DNA from: Gymnopilus junonius | Lineage: Eukaryota > Basidiomycota > Agaricomycetes > Agaricales > Galerinaceae | Reading direction: 5' to 3' | DNA length: 64,000 nucleotides | Assembly: GCA_015501075.1 (NCBI GenBank) | Contig: JADNYJ010000097.1 | Span: 84,228 to 148,227 of the forward strand | Part shown: positions 1 to 11,282 of the stretch, piece after piece | Layout: each line of letters starts with the position of its first letter | Numbering within the stretch: position 1 is the stretch's first letter | The notes under the pieces: model-generated | What the model was told of the DNA's origin: nothing | Database searches by the model: none | What the model saw: the letters and a program-made list of their open reading frames with translations, nothing else | Position numbers and translations under genes: made by a program

Positions 1-418
1 TAAAGGCAATGATTTGCGAGATTATAGCAAGCACATGCACATGGAAACCAAACCTCTTTCCCTTGATAACCAAGTTTATCGGTGGCATGTTGGTGGAATG
101 TCATTCATTGAGTGCTAAAAATAGCTCAACTATGCAAAGACGTGATGCTGGTCATCGTCCCAAAAACAACTCAAACCACTAAATAAGTCCCGCCTGATCG
201 AGAGCCAGTCGCGAAAAGGATTATGGCCAGCCTCCTCGCCGTTCTTCATATTCAAGAGCCTGGCTCCTCATCTTGTCGAGCACGCGCTTGTGCTTTTGTT
301 TTCCTTGTTGATTGCTTTCTCACTGCTCAAGTCCTTCCTTTAATCACCCTCCTTTATTTATTCGACTTTCCACTATCCGTCTTAAGGGCATCCGTCCATT
401 CAGTACTCCGACGTTTCT
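1..418. other. intergenic, window edge
   Basis: I see no coding region with good support here. The stretch is pyrimidine-rich from about 230 to 420, as expected for the promoter and 5' leader of the membrane-protein gene that follows. Confidence 0.4.
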
Positions 419-1191
419 ATGCACATCCCGGATTTTCTTGCAAGGCGCGATGGCCTCCCTGATACGACTTCGCAAATTCAGGAGGATAGATGTCAACCTT
501 TTCAGGGGAAGCCTTTCAAGTGGTGTGTGGCAGCAGACGCTGCTTACTTGTGTACGTCCAAATTTCCGTTGTGTTATGTCGGTGTGGGCGATTCACGAGG
601 ACTCAACTTCGATTCATCTCAGTCTTCCTAATAGCAATATTCTTTATCTTTGCCTGTTTCGCTATCATGGTCGTGCGAGGTTTGCGATCCACGACTAAGA
701 GGTCGAACAACAAACTGTACCGCCGCCTATCGCTGCCATACCCAGTATCAGGATCATCGGAGTTCGCGCAGTATAGCGGTTATGACTACGACACTAAAAG
801 GAACAGTGTTAATAGTAAGCGTCCTCCTGGATCGCTTAGCTAGCATGCCCACTAATTAACGTACCAGGCTGTGCAACTCTTGTTGATCCCTACCACGTCG
901 TCAACAAGCTGGACAAATCCTTGATCGCCCAAGATAATTCTTTCAATGGCGTCTCCATACCACAGCAAGCTCTCGACCAGAAAGCAACAGCGAAACTCGC
1001 CAGTGGATTAGGATTAGGCATCACCATCGAAGACGATTCGTCTCAGTCTGCCGATTCCCCTGAGGATCCTCCAAATGGAAACGAAAAGACAGGTATGCCG
1101 TTAATTTTTCTCCCCTTCCGTATCTCGAACTATTGTAGCTACGCCGCCTCCAGCACAGGCACATGTGCGTCAGGCATGGTGGGATTCGTGA
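419..1191 (+). CDS. hypothetical single-pass membrane protein (4 exons)
   Basis: No family was recognised. Three introns give one continuous frame: 552-622 (GTACGT...CTCAG), 815-867 (GTAAGC, branch CTAAT, CCAG) and 1093-1138 (GTATGC...GTAG). The predicted protein starts with a short polar region. A strong hydrophobic segment (around FFLIAIFFIFACFAIMVV) begins just after the first splice junction, followed by a basic cytosol-facing patch (RGLRSTTKRSNNK). The tail is acidic and Ser/Pro-rich and ends in RQAWWDS. The positive-inside rule suggests the long C-terminal part is cytosolic. The start is uncertain: the ATG at 419 is the one whose frame joins the hydrophobic exon, but two other frames are open across exon 1. 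Confidence 0.55.
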
Positions 1192-1697
1192 AGGCGGCTA
1201 TAAGTGTTACGGACGGCTCTTGGTTTATTCTGTAAATTTCTGTAATGCGCGAAGCATATCTGCAAATAGAGCATCCTTTTTCTGATCCTTACGCACCATC
1301 GAGTGTGACAGTATGCCGCCTGCAGCACAATGAAATATGAATCATAGATGAGCGAGATAAAAAGAACTAATAAATTACGAATTAAATGAATGAAGATGTG
1401 TAACATGTTTTCCAAAGCGAAATAAAGACCGTAAGGGTATCATCAGAAATCCAGAGCGTAGATGAAACATAGATAATTACATGAAGCAGAAAACAGCCCC
1501 GAGAACGCAATCACATCGTGGTGAATGTCACGTACCACCTTCAAACCTCTTCCTCCTCTCCTCGAAACTCATCACTCGTTCTTCCTCGTCATCGTTCTGT
1601 TCATTCGTCCTCTGCGTATTTACCCTAGTTGGGCTTCCGATCTTTGGCACAGGTGGTGCACTGGCAGGAGGAGTGAAGAAACCTTCAGCAACAACGC
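1192..1697. other. intergenic between convergent genes
   Basis: Convergent 3' ends meet here. The sequence is AT-rich from about 1320 to 1480 and holds no supported gene. Confidence 0.35.
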
Positions 1698-4202
1698 TCA
1701 CAGCCTCGACAGTGCGCCCGATCCTTTCCTCGTCGTATCCCTTCCAACAGATATGGTACCACCCTTCTTAACAGTCCCATTACCATCGGCATGTCCACGT
1801 TCGATGCTTATCATCGATTTGGCCTTGCCATTCCGAGCGGACCCGCTCCACGCTGAAGGCGCAGATGTAGAGGCAGCTGAGGAGTCGTTGAACACCGAAC
1901 GGGCTGCCTTACTGCTGCTGGCATTTGATAGAGTGTTCTTATGTCTCTTGGTACCGTAAAGATGCGCCCCTGCATGGATAGCGGAAGAGGAAGATATGCC
2001 TGACGGTCCTGGCTGAATTCTCCATTGCCGACGGGCATGACCAGCATCTCGTCATCGTCCTCCTCGTCGCCCAGGACATACGTTGCTCCGCTAGGGCTGC
2101 CAGATCCAGAACTAGCACCATCAAATCCTTGATTTCGTAAAGCACGCCAAGGAGCAACAGCCTCGCTTCGATCCACGACCTCGTCAAAAACCTCGTAATA
2201 TCGCCGTATACACAGCGCAATGACCATGCCCAGTGTTATCTTCCCTTCCATTAACTCAGCAGAATGAGGGCCATGGTGTTCGCCAGCGCACTCGTACTCG
2301 TCTGGCTCTGTAATGGGACGCTGCACATCATGACGTCGCGCATGGGGTTGGGGCTCTTGACGAGGTTGGGACAAATGACTATAGCCAGATTCGTCGAGTC
2401 CATCCGATTGTAGTCACTCCGCAGAGACACGTCATGTAATAGGTCTGCGTTACGGGTCAAGAGACAACAGATGAATAAGAAGGACAAAGACTCACGCAGT
2501 ACTTGCGATAACAAGATATGGGCACAAGGAACGAGTTCAGGGAGTATAATTTCCCTCACATAAGTTATAGCAGCCAATTCTGCGTCATTGTCCCCGGTAG
2601 GCATTGGACAGCTTCTGACAGACCCGTAAGTACTCTCGGGAAATATAGGTTCGGGTAGATCTCTGAGGTATTTCTTCAATAACACTGCTGCCAAATGTGG
2701 GTCTCCGAATGATCCCAAAGAGACGACATTGCCGCGATCGTAAGCCTCTTGAGCTGCTCGCAGAAGGGCGGAGGATGGCGACCGCCTAATAGACCTTCTT
2801 CTTGCATACCTGGATGATAACACTGTCAGCAGGTCTGTTGGACACATAGTTAAAAAGTTTGCGGCCTGTTTCCCTCAAAAATTGGATGGAGTCCCTGACT
2901 ACTCTTGGAATGCCTCCTTTTTCTCCGTCGTAACCCATCAATTCCTCTAAGGGAACACCGAATATATTGGATCGTGTTGGCACCGGCAGAGTGATTTTTC
3001 GCTCGTATTTCTGATTTTCCCTGAGAAAAGTAAGTTAAGGAAGTTGGTCCATATACCGACAGATAATAGGAAGGTGCTTACTGATATACCGCGGGTGGAA
3101 TGTCGATCTGAGTTAGAGGCACGTGTTGCGCCAGTTCGGATAAAGTCTTTATATACTCCAGTTTGCGAAAGAATTTAGGACTGATGAACAATGAGATCAA
3201 TAGTATCATATTCCGTGCCACAGAGAAGCTAACCTGATAATGGCCCCTGCCAGAGAGAACAACACTGAATGAACTTAATGAGCAAGTAGGCACGGCATTC
3301 AAATTAAAGCAAACATACTCTTGGAGAAGAAGGACGAATGCACGATATACTACACAAAAAAATTAGATATGGAATTCCCGAACTGGTGACAATTGTAAGG
3401 GACATACCAGTTGCTTCAAATTTTTTCGATACTTCCTACTAAGACTGCGATAAGCCTTCCAAACCCAGTTCCAGCTGGGAGCATGCTTTGATCCGGCGGC
3501 AAAAAATACGACAGTGTAATCAGCTTCGACTGTAGAATGGACGGCAAAAGGAAAGCAAGTGACAGTCAGTTCAACAGCTAGGACATTAGTCAAAAAAACT
3601 GGCTTACCGTATAAGTCTAGATATGACAGGATACGTCTACAGAGGGCGAAAGATTAGGGCGTTGGAAGGTCAGGTAGGTAGGTAGGCGATTTGTCGAAAA
3701 CATACGAAAGTAGAAGGTCGTATGACACAGTCTGAGGATCTGGAAGAGTAGAAGCATTGAGGACGACCCTAGCATCATCCGAGAGATAAATCAAGTCAGG
3801 TATGCTTCTAACCAAAATGGAATGTCTCCTACATTGGCCTTGTCCTGGAGAGATGTCTCAGAAATATGAACGTTGGTAGGTCTTTAAAAAGCTGACTGAC
3901 TCGAAATCAACGCCAGCCTGAAAAATCATCCTTGTCAAAACGTCCTGCACGATCTTCTTTTCCTCTTCTCCGTGACGATATTGGGCATCGTCTGAAAATG
4001 AATTAGTAGAGGAAGCCTGAGGCTTTTTCAGCCAGTTAGGTGGGGTGAATAATTTCCGTCTTGTTGGAGAAGGCAAATACGAATCTCCTCCATCCCCATT
4101 CCTCGTGTGAGAGAGATTGGCACCATGGGGCGGTGATGGCGAAGACTGAGCCAACGACAGTGCCGCCAATCTTTGCTTAAGATTGAACGTGGCTGGAGGC
4201 AT
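1698..4202 (-). CDS. Sec14-like plus RhoGAP domain protein (p50RhoGAP/Ecm25 type)
   Basis: This is a GTPase-activating protein for Rho/Cdc42-class GTPases with an N-terminal lipid-binding Sec14-like (CRAL-TRIO) region. The start MPPATFNLKQRLAAL opens a disordered N-terminus. The Sec14-like part follows (VEADYTVVFFAAGS, WNWVWKAYRSLSRKYRKNLKQL, then SPKFFRKLEYIKTLSELAQH). After a linker (FGVPLEELMGYD) comes the RhoGAP domain. It has the arginine-finger region RRSPSSALLRAAQEAYDRGN, LKKYLRDLPEPIFP, and the Asn motif in NRMDSTNLAIVICPNLVKSP. A Ser/Lys-rich tail ends the protein. Several short introns are present. The reading frame breaks by one base just before the arginine finger (about 2781-2814), again near 2265 and probably near 1960; each needs an added base, so the last exons are uncertain. 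Domain order is typical of fungal polarity and cell-wall regulators. Confidence 0.85.
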
Positions 4203-4587
4203 ATTTGACAGCTGGAAGCGCCCTTCGTGATGTTCCTCAACTTCTTGGCCGATCTTCTGAGAGGGGAAATGGTTCGGATAAACGTGGAAGTTGCGTGGAA
4301 GAAGTGTGGCCGCTGTCCAGACGTCGCGTCGTCGCTTCCTGTGGTTTTCTCAAAAGTCAGTTGGAAGTCTTTCCGTTGCCGGGTGACCCTTGTGTCATCT
4401 CAGGGGCTATCACGTGGATCGTATGATGAATCTCATTGGACAATGGCCATTCGGAACGTCGTCCGGCAACTGCGGAGGCTCTGTGTCCATTTGTAAGTGC
4501 AACTGTTTTCACCTCTCAAGGGTACTAACAATCTCTTATTACCTTGCGTTCAGTTTAGTGTATAAACATTCTGGAAGTCGAATTACG

Positions 4588-6420
4588 ATGGAACCCCGCC
4601 TTGTGCACCTCCTTAATGTCAACGAACCGCCATCAGAATCCGACATTCATGAAATGGAGGACCTTCTTCCGACCCCGCTCCTAGAACTCTCAGAAATAGA
4701 CAAAGAAATTTCTAGCATTGAGAACCGACTGAAAACTTTGAAAGAGAGACGCGAGGAGGTTCAAAGATCGGTCGACGACTATCGCAGAATCTTATCCCCC
4801 ATTCGTCGCCTCCCCAACGATATCCTGCACGAGATATTTCTTCACTGTCTACCTCAGAATCGAAATCCAATTATGACATCTTCAGAAGCCCCTCTGCTAC
4901 TTTCCCGAGTCAGTAGTAAATGGCGATCTGTTGCACACTCTTCTCCACGGCTATGGGCACAGCTGCACATCACCTTTTGTGACAACCATAGCATCGTCAA
5001 CAGCTCACCAGGGTGGCCCAGAGGTGAAGAAAATCTTAATAAACAACTTGAAAAGCGCGTTTATGCCGTTCTCGAGCGGCGATGCGAAGCCGTGAAGGAG
5101 TGGCTCATGCGTTCAGGATCCTGTCCTTTATCTATATCCATCTTTTATTCGAGTAATGCTTGGAAAATGGAACAAATCGACTCCCATATAGATGGTCCCA
5201 CTATGGAGCTTTTCAAGATTCTGCTGGAATTTATCCATCGCTGGACAACAATAGAACTAAGAATGCCCTCGAGTTCTATCGCAAATTCGAAGCAATGTTT
5301 CCTAATTCACCAGATGCTTTGTCGGCGCTCACAAACCTGAGGGTAAATTTCCACCCGCAAACGTCCTCCCCGATCACGACCTTCGATCCTCTGTCCTCCC
5401 CAATAACTTTATTTCAGGTTCCTAACTTGCAACGACTTTCTTTAGGTGGATTCACAGCTCGTAGTTTTTGGAATCTCGACTCTCTACCTTTCGCTGCGCG
5501 GGGACAAAGGTTGTCGTACGTCTGCTGCCATGGTCTGCTTACAATTACAGAGGCGTCTCAGCTTCTCAAGCAGTGTATAAACCTCGAACATTGCAGGCTG
5601 TACATTGCACAAGACTACTCGCAGTTGGATGGCCAATCTCTTCAGGAAATCACTGGTGTCCCGACACTTTTTCTTCCCCGCCTTCTATCCCTCTCTATCC
5701 TCGAGGAGAGCACGATTTGAATTTAACGACCACATTTTATTCGTCAATTGATGCACCTCGCTTAAGATGGTTGGACTACCACAGACAGCCTTATGTCAGT
5801 ACGCAGGAGATGCTTGCCGGCAATCCAAACCCTGAGCCTCCGATTCTTTCTCTCATCCAAAGGTCGACTAAATTAAAAACACTATTGGTAGAGCCACGCG
5901 GCTTCTACCCTGCCGATTTACGCAAGGTTCTTGAAGTAGTCAGCCCCACTGTAACTCATCTGGTAATCGGGCAAGAAACTTCAAAACTCCCGCGATACAT
6001 ACCAAGCAGGCGTAGGAACTTCGCATCAGCAATTAATACCAGCTCGGCACAATTCGAACTTGATTGGCTTCTTATTGAATCTGACTCCGGACCTGAAGCC
6101 CCCATCCCCCTCCTACCGCATCTCGAAACATTTGAGTGGTTCCCCGGCTACGTATCTGATGATGTCGTTATCCGATTTATAAGAAGCCGAATGGAGCCTT
6201 CGTTTTATAGCAAGACAGCCTTGAAGCATGTTCGAATAGTATTCAATAGGACCAAGAAACCGACGTCCTGCAAAATATAACTAGTGATCGCAAGCCTGTG
6301 AGCGAGATTAAAGTGGACCTCAATTACCTTCCAAAACCGCTGAAAAAAGAATTTGAACCGTTTTCACCATCATATGGACTGACCAGAGATGGCCGAACAT
6401 GGATTCACGACGACATCTAA
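4588..6420 (+). pseudogene. F-box protein, frame broken three times
   Basis: The protein begins MEPRLVHLLNV, has a coiled coil (EIDKEISSIENRLKTLKERR), then the F-box core RRLPNDILHEIFLHCLP and LLLSRVSSKWRSVAHSSPRLW, followed by a leucine-rich C-terminal half. This is the common agaricomycete F-box layout; such proteins recruit substrates to SCF ubiquitin ligases through Skp1. The C-terminal half is read in different frames: breaks lie near 5265-5270, 5705-5715 and 6251-6262, each cured by one base. The final frame ends in TWIHDDI just before 6420. A spliceable leader intron (GTAAGT at about 4493, TTCAG near 4553) precedes the ATG, as in the two paralogues downstream. It is either a pseudogene or an intact gene with base-call errors. 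Confidence 0.75.
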
Positions 6421-6728
6421 GACAAGTTATCTATTATGATGCTTCAAGGGGAGATCTGGGCCATAGTAACCTTTTTTAGGCAATTTCTCCTGCTTCTTTG
6501 ACCGTTCTTGGTACCTCATCGACATCATTATTATATTATTGTTCTAGGAAGTATCACCGTTGCTGACAGGATGCTTGACTACATTCTACAGCGTATTCAG
6601 GATCATCCAGCTTGTACTGTCTCGATATACCAATGATCTTAGCGCCGAGAACGCAGGGTAGTTTACAAGGGTCATAAATTTTTATGATGACTATAAATAT
6701 ACAAATGTGTAAACTTTGACTTCAGGAA
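6421..6728. other. intergenic between convergent F-box genes
   Basis: AT-rich spacer. Part of it (about 6600-6720) resembles the 3' flank of the F-box gene at 8856 (about 8730-8855), so the duplicated unit includes 3' flanking sequence. Confidence 0.5.
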
Positions 6729-8392
6729 TTAGGGGAATACCTCGTAAGTGGATGCTTCCAACGCACCGTACCACGGAGAAAGAATATTGCTGTAGTCATT
6801 AGCTGGAAGCCGTTCGATGTATTGAAGATCCAACTCAATCTCAACACGTTCCTCTTCAGCACATCTATAGATCTCCGTGCTAATATCTGTTTCCATTTCC
6901 CGTCCAAAGACCACTCTAACGGACCGTAGTGAACTGACTCCCTTCTGAGCTGCCGATTCACCGAGTCGACTAAGAATGAAAGTTTTCAGTTTGTGATCAC
7001 TAAATTTATTAGGGCTTAAATATGCCTCGAAGACCTCTAGCCTTGGAAGCAAAATCTCCGAATCTCCTTCGATTATAAGGGCGTTGAGATTGAAATTACT
7101 GTCATTGCCACCTGTCCAAGAGACGTATTGTAATGGTGATATGAAATGGCGAGGTTTTTTACCAAGGATCAAATGTGTCAGTTGACTAGCCAACCGAAAG
7201 CAAAATATGATATCTTGGCTGGACAACATCTGAGGGTCGAAAGATAATTTCGTCATCAAGGAGGACCTTTCAATAAGGGCATGGACAGGGGATGTAGGTG
7301 CATCTGTGCCGTCTACATTCGGACTGAAACTTGACATATGGTCGTACGATTGGTAGTCAAATCGGTTCAGAGATGGTGCGTCGAGACAGTGGTACAGGCT
7401 GGACATATTATCACCGGCAGAAAGGAGAATGGAAAGAAACCGTAGGCGAGGAAGTGAAATTGTTTCCCCATTGGCAGGGTCATATTCTATGCCGGTTGAA
7501 TATGCAATGGCCAATTTGCAGCGTTCAAGGTTACGACATCTGCGGAGAACCTGAATGGCATCCTGATATGCGATACTGGAAAGACATGAAATATGTGTTA
7601 GATTGATCCAGGTCGATGAGATGGTCCGGGGTTCCAGAAATAAACGCTGTCAGCTAATATGGAAAGGCTCTGTAAACCTGGCGCTTGTAATAACATGACA
7701 TCTTTTTTCGGTGCATTGAGATTCGGGGACACCAGGGATGATGGAAAACAGAGCCTTAATCGTCGCAGAAGTGGTAGAGAGTCTGCTGAGATCTTGGACT
7801 CCAGAATTTGGTACATCTCGAAAGGCATGACAAGTTCAAGGTCCGCTAACCTCGAAGAAACAGAGACGAGAGAATCAAAAATGCTCACCACATCATTTTC
7901 ACGACCCAAATCATTAGTATGCAGTGGATAATTTGGATCCCCTAAAAAGGACAATGAGATCGATAGAGGACAGGTCCCTGAGCGACATAGCCAAATGTCC
8001 GCAAGCTGACGACGTCCCAGCATCGTCCTCCTGTGTTTCTCTTCAGTTTCACGCTTTTGGGCTGAATCATCTTCGGGCCGAAGGGGCTGCCAATAGTTTA
8101 CAGGATACGAACTAGGATGAGAGTTGTAAAAAAGTAATTGTACGTGCAACCTTGCCCAGATACGAGGAGAGGATAGTACGATGGATCGCCAAGATCGGCA
8201 TATGATGGCCAGCAGCATTGGCGCCTCTTTGAAACTCATAACAGGGTTTCGATGATCAGGAAGACAATAGTAAAAAATTTCCAGTTTTTGTAACGGTCTC
8301 GACATCAAGTCCTTAACTTCGACCTGGGCTGCTGTGGAAGGAGGATCATTGTTCTGCAGAAGACTTGCAAGATGCAGTTGCATGACCGTCAC
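6729..8392 (-). pseudogene. F-box family paralogue with the F-box itself deleted
   Basis: This is close to the intact neighbour at 8856-10655 along its whole length, including the leader intron. Between LQKLE and IFYYCLPDHRNP about 47 codons are missing in frame compared with the neighbour. They comprise the coiled coil and the first half of the F-box (LSPIRRIPSELLQE). A one-base frameshift near 7625 then separates the N-terminal part from the leucine-rich C-terminal part, which runs from about LERCKLAIAY to the stop. Without the F-box core the product should not bind Skp1. The nearest alternative is a truncated substrate-binding decoy. The frameshift favours a decaying duplicate. Confidence 0.8.
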
Positions 8393-8855
8393 GGAATCGA
8401 CTGTGATTGCATTCCGGTAAGAGCAACCAGATATGAGTAACAGTTAGTCCACTCACGAGAATAACTTTCAGACTTCGGTTGTGTTCCCAGTTGCTTCAGA
8501 ACGCGATGGGAAGGTTGATCGATCTGACAAAGCGACGATTCAGTTTAGGTATAATTGTCGCATCTCGTGAGCAGCCTCTCTCTTCGACGCGTCGCGAACA
8601 CTAACTGCCTCAAAACTGCCTCTATGGGACTACAACTCAAGTCACTTGACAGAGCCTGTCTGAGATTGAAAAAGTAGCTTTACAATTAAATTATATATAA
8701 GGCAATTGAGCACCCCAAGTTGGAAAGTAGTAGCTTGTACTGTCTCCATACTCTATACCAACAACCCTTAGCGCCGAGAAGGTAGGATAGGTTTACTCTA
8801 CGAGGGTCACAAATTTGAATGATAACTATAAATATACAAATATATAGACTTGAGT
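8393..8855. other. leader intron and duplicated flanks of F-box genes
   Basis: The interval holds the leader of the F-box copy to its left (GTGAGT donor around 8455 read on the minus strand) and the 3' flank of the copy to its right. Both parts have recognisable counterparts around 10676-11040 and 6600-6728, supporting a tandem duplication with a unit of roughly 2.2 kb. Confidence 0.6.
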
Positions 8856-10655
8856 TTAGGAATTAGGGAACACCTTATGTGTGGATATTTCTGATAAACC
8901 ATACCATGCAGAAAGACTATTATTATAGTCATTGTTAGGAAGCCGCTCAAGATATTGAAGATCCAACTTAATCGCTACACCTTGTTCTTCAGCGCGTCCA
9001 TAAATCTCCGGACTGATATCCATTTCCATCCCCCTTCCAAAGATTACTCCAACGGACCTCAGTGAGCTGACTCCCTTGAGCAATGCCGAGTTGCCAAGTC
9101 GACTAAGAATGAATGCCTTCAGTTTCTGATCACTGAATTTATTTGGATTTAGATATGCCTCAAAAGCCTCCAGTCTCGGAAGTAGAATATCCTTGTCTCC
9201 TTCAATTGTAAGGGCATTTAGGTCAAAATTATTGGCACTGCTGCCTGTCCAAGGGATGTATTCGAATGGTGATGGAAAATGGCGGGGCTTTTTTCCAATG
9301 ATCAGATGTGTCAGTTGATTGGCCAACCGAAAACAAAACAAAACATTTTGACGAGTCAGCAACTGAGGGTCGAAGGATAATTTCTTCATGTTGGAGGACT
9401 TTTCAATAAGGGAGAGGACAGGAGAGGTAGACACGCTAGAAGGATCATCGCTGGTATTGAAGTCCGCCAACGTGTCTAACGGTTGGTAGTCAAACCAATT
9501 CAAGGATGGTGCGTTGAGCCATTGGTATAGGCCAGACATTTTGTCATGGCCATTAAGGAGAATGGAAAGAAATCGCAAGTGAGGAAGTGAAATTATCTCT
9601 CCAGGGTCATTTTCAATGTTGGGGTAGTTTGTGATGACCAATTTGCAGCGTTCAAGGCTATGACATCTGCGGAGGATTCGAATAGCATCCAAGTGCATGA
9701 GGCTGGAAAGACATGAGAAATGTGTGAGGTTCATCCATGTCGACGGGATAGCCTGGGTTTCCAGAATATAGACGCTGTTAGATATAATTGAAAGCTTCCG
9801 TAAATTTGGTGCTTGCAGTAATGTAACATTCTTCTTAGGTGGGTTGGGTTGTGGGGTGAGTAGCGGCGAGGAAAAGCTGAGCCTCAATCGAGTAAGAGTC
9901 TGTATACTGTTTATCAGGATTTTGGGCTCCAGAATTTGATATACCTCGAAAGGCATAGTAAGCTCTAGGTCCTGCAACTTTGAAAAAACAGAAAGTATAG
10001 AATCAAAAATGGGCATTAAATCACTGTCACCCAGGTCGTAGGTGTTCTCTGGATGGTTTGGATCCCCTGAAAATGACAACGAGATCGATAAAGAGCAGGT
10101 TCCCGAGCGAGATAGCCAGGTATCTACAAGGTGTCGGCGTTCCAGCATCATCTTCCTGCATCGTTCTTCGGTTTCGTGCCTTTTGGAGGCACCTTCTGGA
10201 GGAAAATAAGGCTGCCAATAATGACCAATATACGAATCCGGATGGCCATTGTAAAGAAGCAATGGTATGTGCAACCTTGCCCAGATACGAGGAGAGGATA
10301 GTACGATGGATCGCCAAGATCGGCATATGATGGCCAGCAGCATTGGCGCCTCTTTGAAACTCATAACAGGGTTTCGATGATCAGGAAGACAATAGTAAAA
10401 TATCTCCTGCAAAAGCTCCGAAGGAATTCGACGAATCGGGGAGAGAATGAGGGAGTATTCTTCGATTGTCTTGTCTAGACCATTGCGTTCTTCCTCGAGC
10501 TCTTTCAAACTAGCAAGAATGCTCTGTATTTCTTCACTTTTACTTTCCAGTTTCTGTAGCGGCTTTGACATCAAGTCTTTGGCATCGGCCTGGGCTGCTG
10601 TGGAAGGAGAATTATTGTTCTGCAGAAGTTCTACAAGATGCGGTTGCATGCCCAT
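8856..10655 (-). CDS. F-box protein, 599 residues, intact
   Basis: One uninterrupted coding exon. I chose the ATG encoding MGMQPHLVELLQNN because the codons upstream belong to a leader intron (GTGAGT donor, AATCGCAG acceptor) that the paralogues share. A coiled coil (SEEIQSILASLKELEEER) is followed by the F-box (SPIRRIPSELLQEIFYYCLP, then WRSIVLSSPRIW) and a long leucine-rich half, for example FILSRLGNSALLKGVSSLRS and LDLQYLERLP. The likely role is substrate recognition in an SCF ubiquitin ligase; the substrate is unknown. It is the only undamaged member of the three-gene cluster, so it is the probable functional copy. Confidence 0.9.
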   Translation of the reverse strand: MGMQPHLVELLQNNNSPSTAAQADAKDLMSKPLQKLESKSEEIQSILASLKELEEERNGLDKTIEEYSLILSPIRRIPSELLQEIFYYCLPDHRNPVMSFKEAPMLLAIICRSWRSIVLSSPRIWARLHIPLLLYNGHPDSYIGHYWQPYFPPEGASKRHETEERCRKMMLERRHLVDTWLSRSGTCSLSISLSFSGDPNHPENTYDLGDSDLMPIFDSILSVFSKLQDLELTMPFEVYQILEPKILINSIQTLTRLRLSFSSPLLTPQPNPPKKNVTLLQAPNLRKLSIISNSVYILETQAIPSTWMNLTHFSCLSSLMHLDAIRILRRCHSLERCKLVITNYPNIENDPGEIISLPHLRFLSILLNGHDKMSGLYQWLNAPSLNWFDYQPLDTLADFNTSDDPSSVSTSPVLSLIEKSSNMKKLSFDPQLLTRQNVLFCFRLANQLTHLIIGKKPRHFPSPFEYIPWTGSSANNFDLNALTIEGDKDILLPRLEAFEAYLNPNKFSDQKLKAFILSRLGNSALLKGVSSLRSVGVIFGRGMEMDISPEIYGRAEEQGVAIKLDLQYLERLPNNDYNNSLSAWYGLSEISTHKVFPNS

Positions 10656-11282
10656 CACGCCGCACGGAATTGACTGCGATTGCTTCCGATAAGGGCGATC
10701 AAGTATGAGTAACAATTACCACTCACGAGAATAACTTTCAGGCTCCGGTTGTGTTCCAAGTACGAACTGAGGACTCGTCACTTGGGGAGCTGCGATGGGA
10801 AAGTTATGACTGTTGATCGACAGTCACTGCTGACAAAGCAATTAGGCATGATTCTTGCATCTCGTGATCAGCCTCATGTCGACCTCTGCGACGCGTCGCT
10901 TGGGTGTCGTTAACTGCCTCTACGAGACTACGACTCAAGTCACTCAACAGGTCAAGCTGTATGAAGTAAAGATTGTGCTTTACAATTAAATTTATATGTG
11001 GGAATTGAGCCACTCAATTTGGAAAGTAGTAACTTAGTGTTATGGCGCACAGTGCAATTTCGATGTCAAGGGTATTACAAAAATTGCCGCCCTTGTAGAT
11101 CCTCCGAGAATTCGGACCTAAACAAAATATATTAACATGACTCAAACAGCTAACTCATTGGCAGCTTCTCTCTGGATCTAGATCTCCCTAATTTATCTGC
11201 TCAGACCGGCGGTCACCCTTCAGCTCTTACAGCACACTCTTAAAAGTGCTTGACCCACTTTAGTTTTTAACTCCAAGATCAA
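10656..11282. other. F-box gene upstream region and aldo/keto reductase 3' flank
   Basis: The right flank of the F-box gene holds the leader exon and intron (about 10656-10735) and then sequence similar to 8440-8660. From about 11040 the sequence is the 3' flank of the reductase gene. No further gene is seen. Confidence 0.5.

Noticed and set aside
1481..1959. Plus-strand Ser-rich frames opposite the RhoGAP 3' end
   Set aside because: Low-complexity antisense of the Ser/Lys-rich tail; no start context, intron or family support.
10027..10330. Open frames on both strands inside the F-box gene
   Set aside because: They lie fully inside the intact 599-residue F-box coding region.
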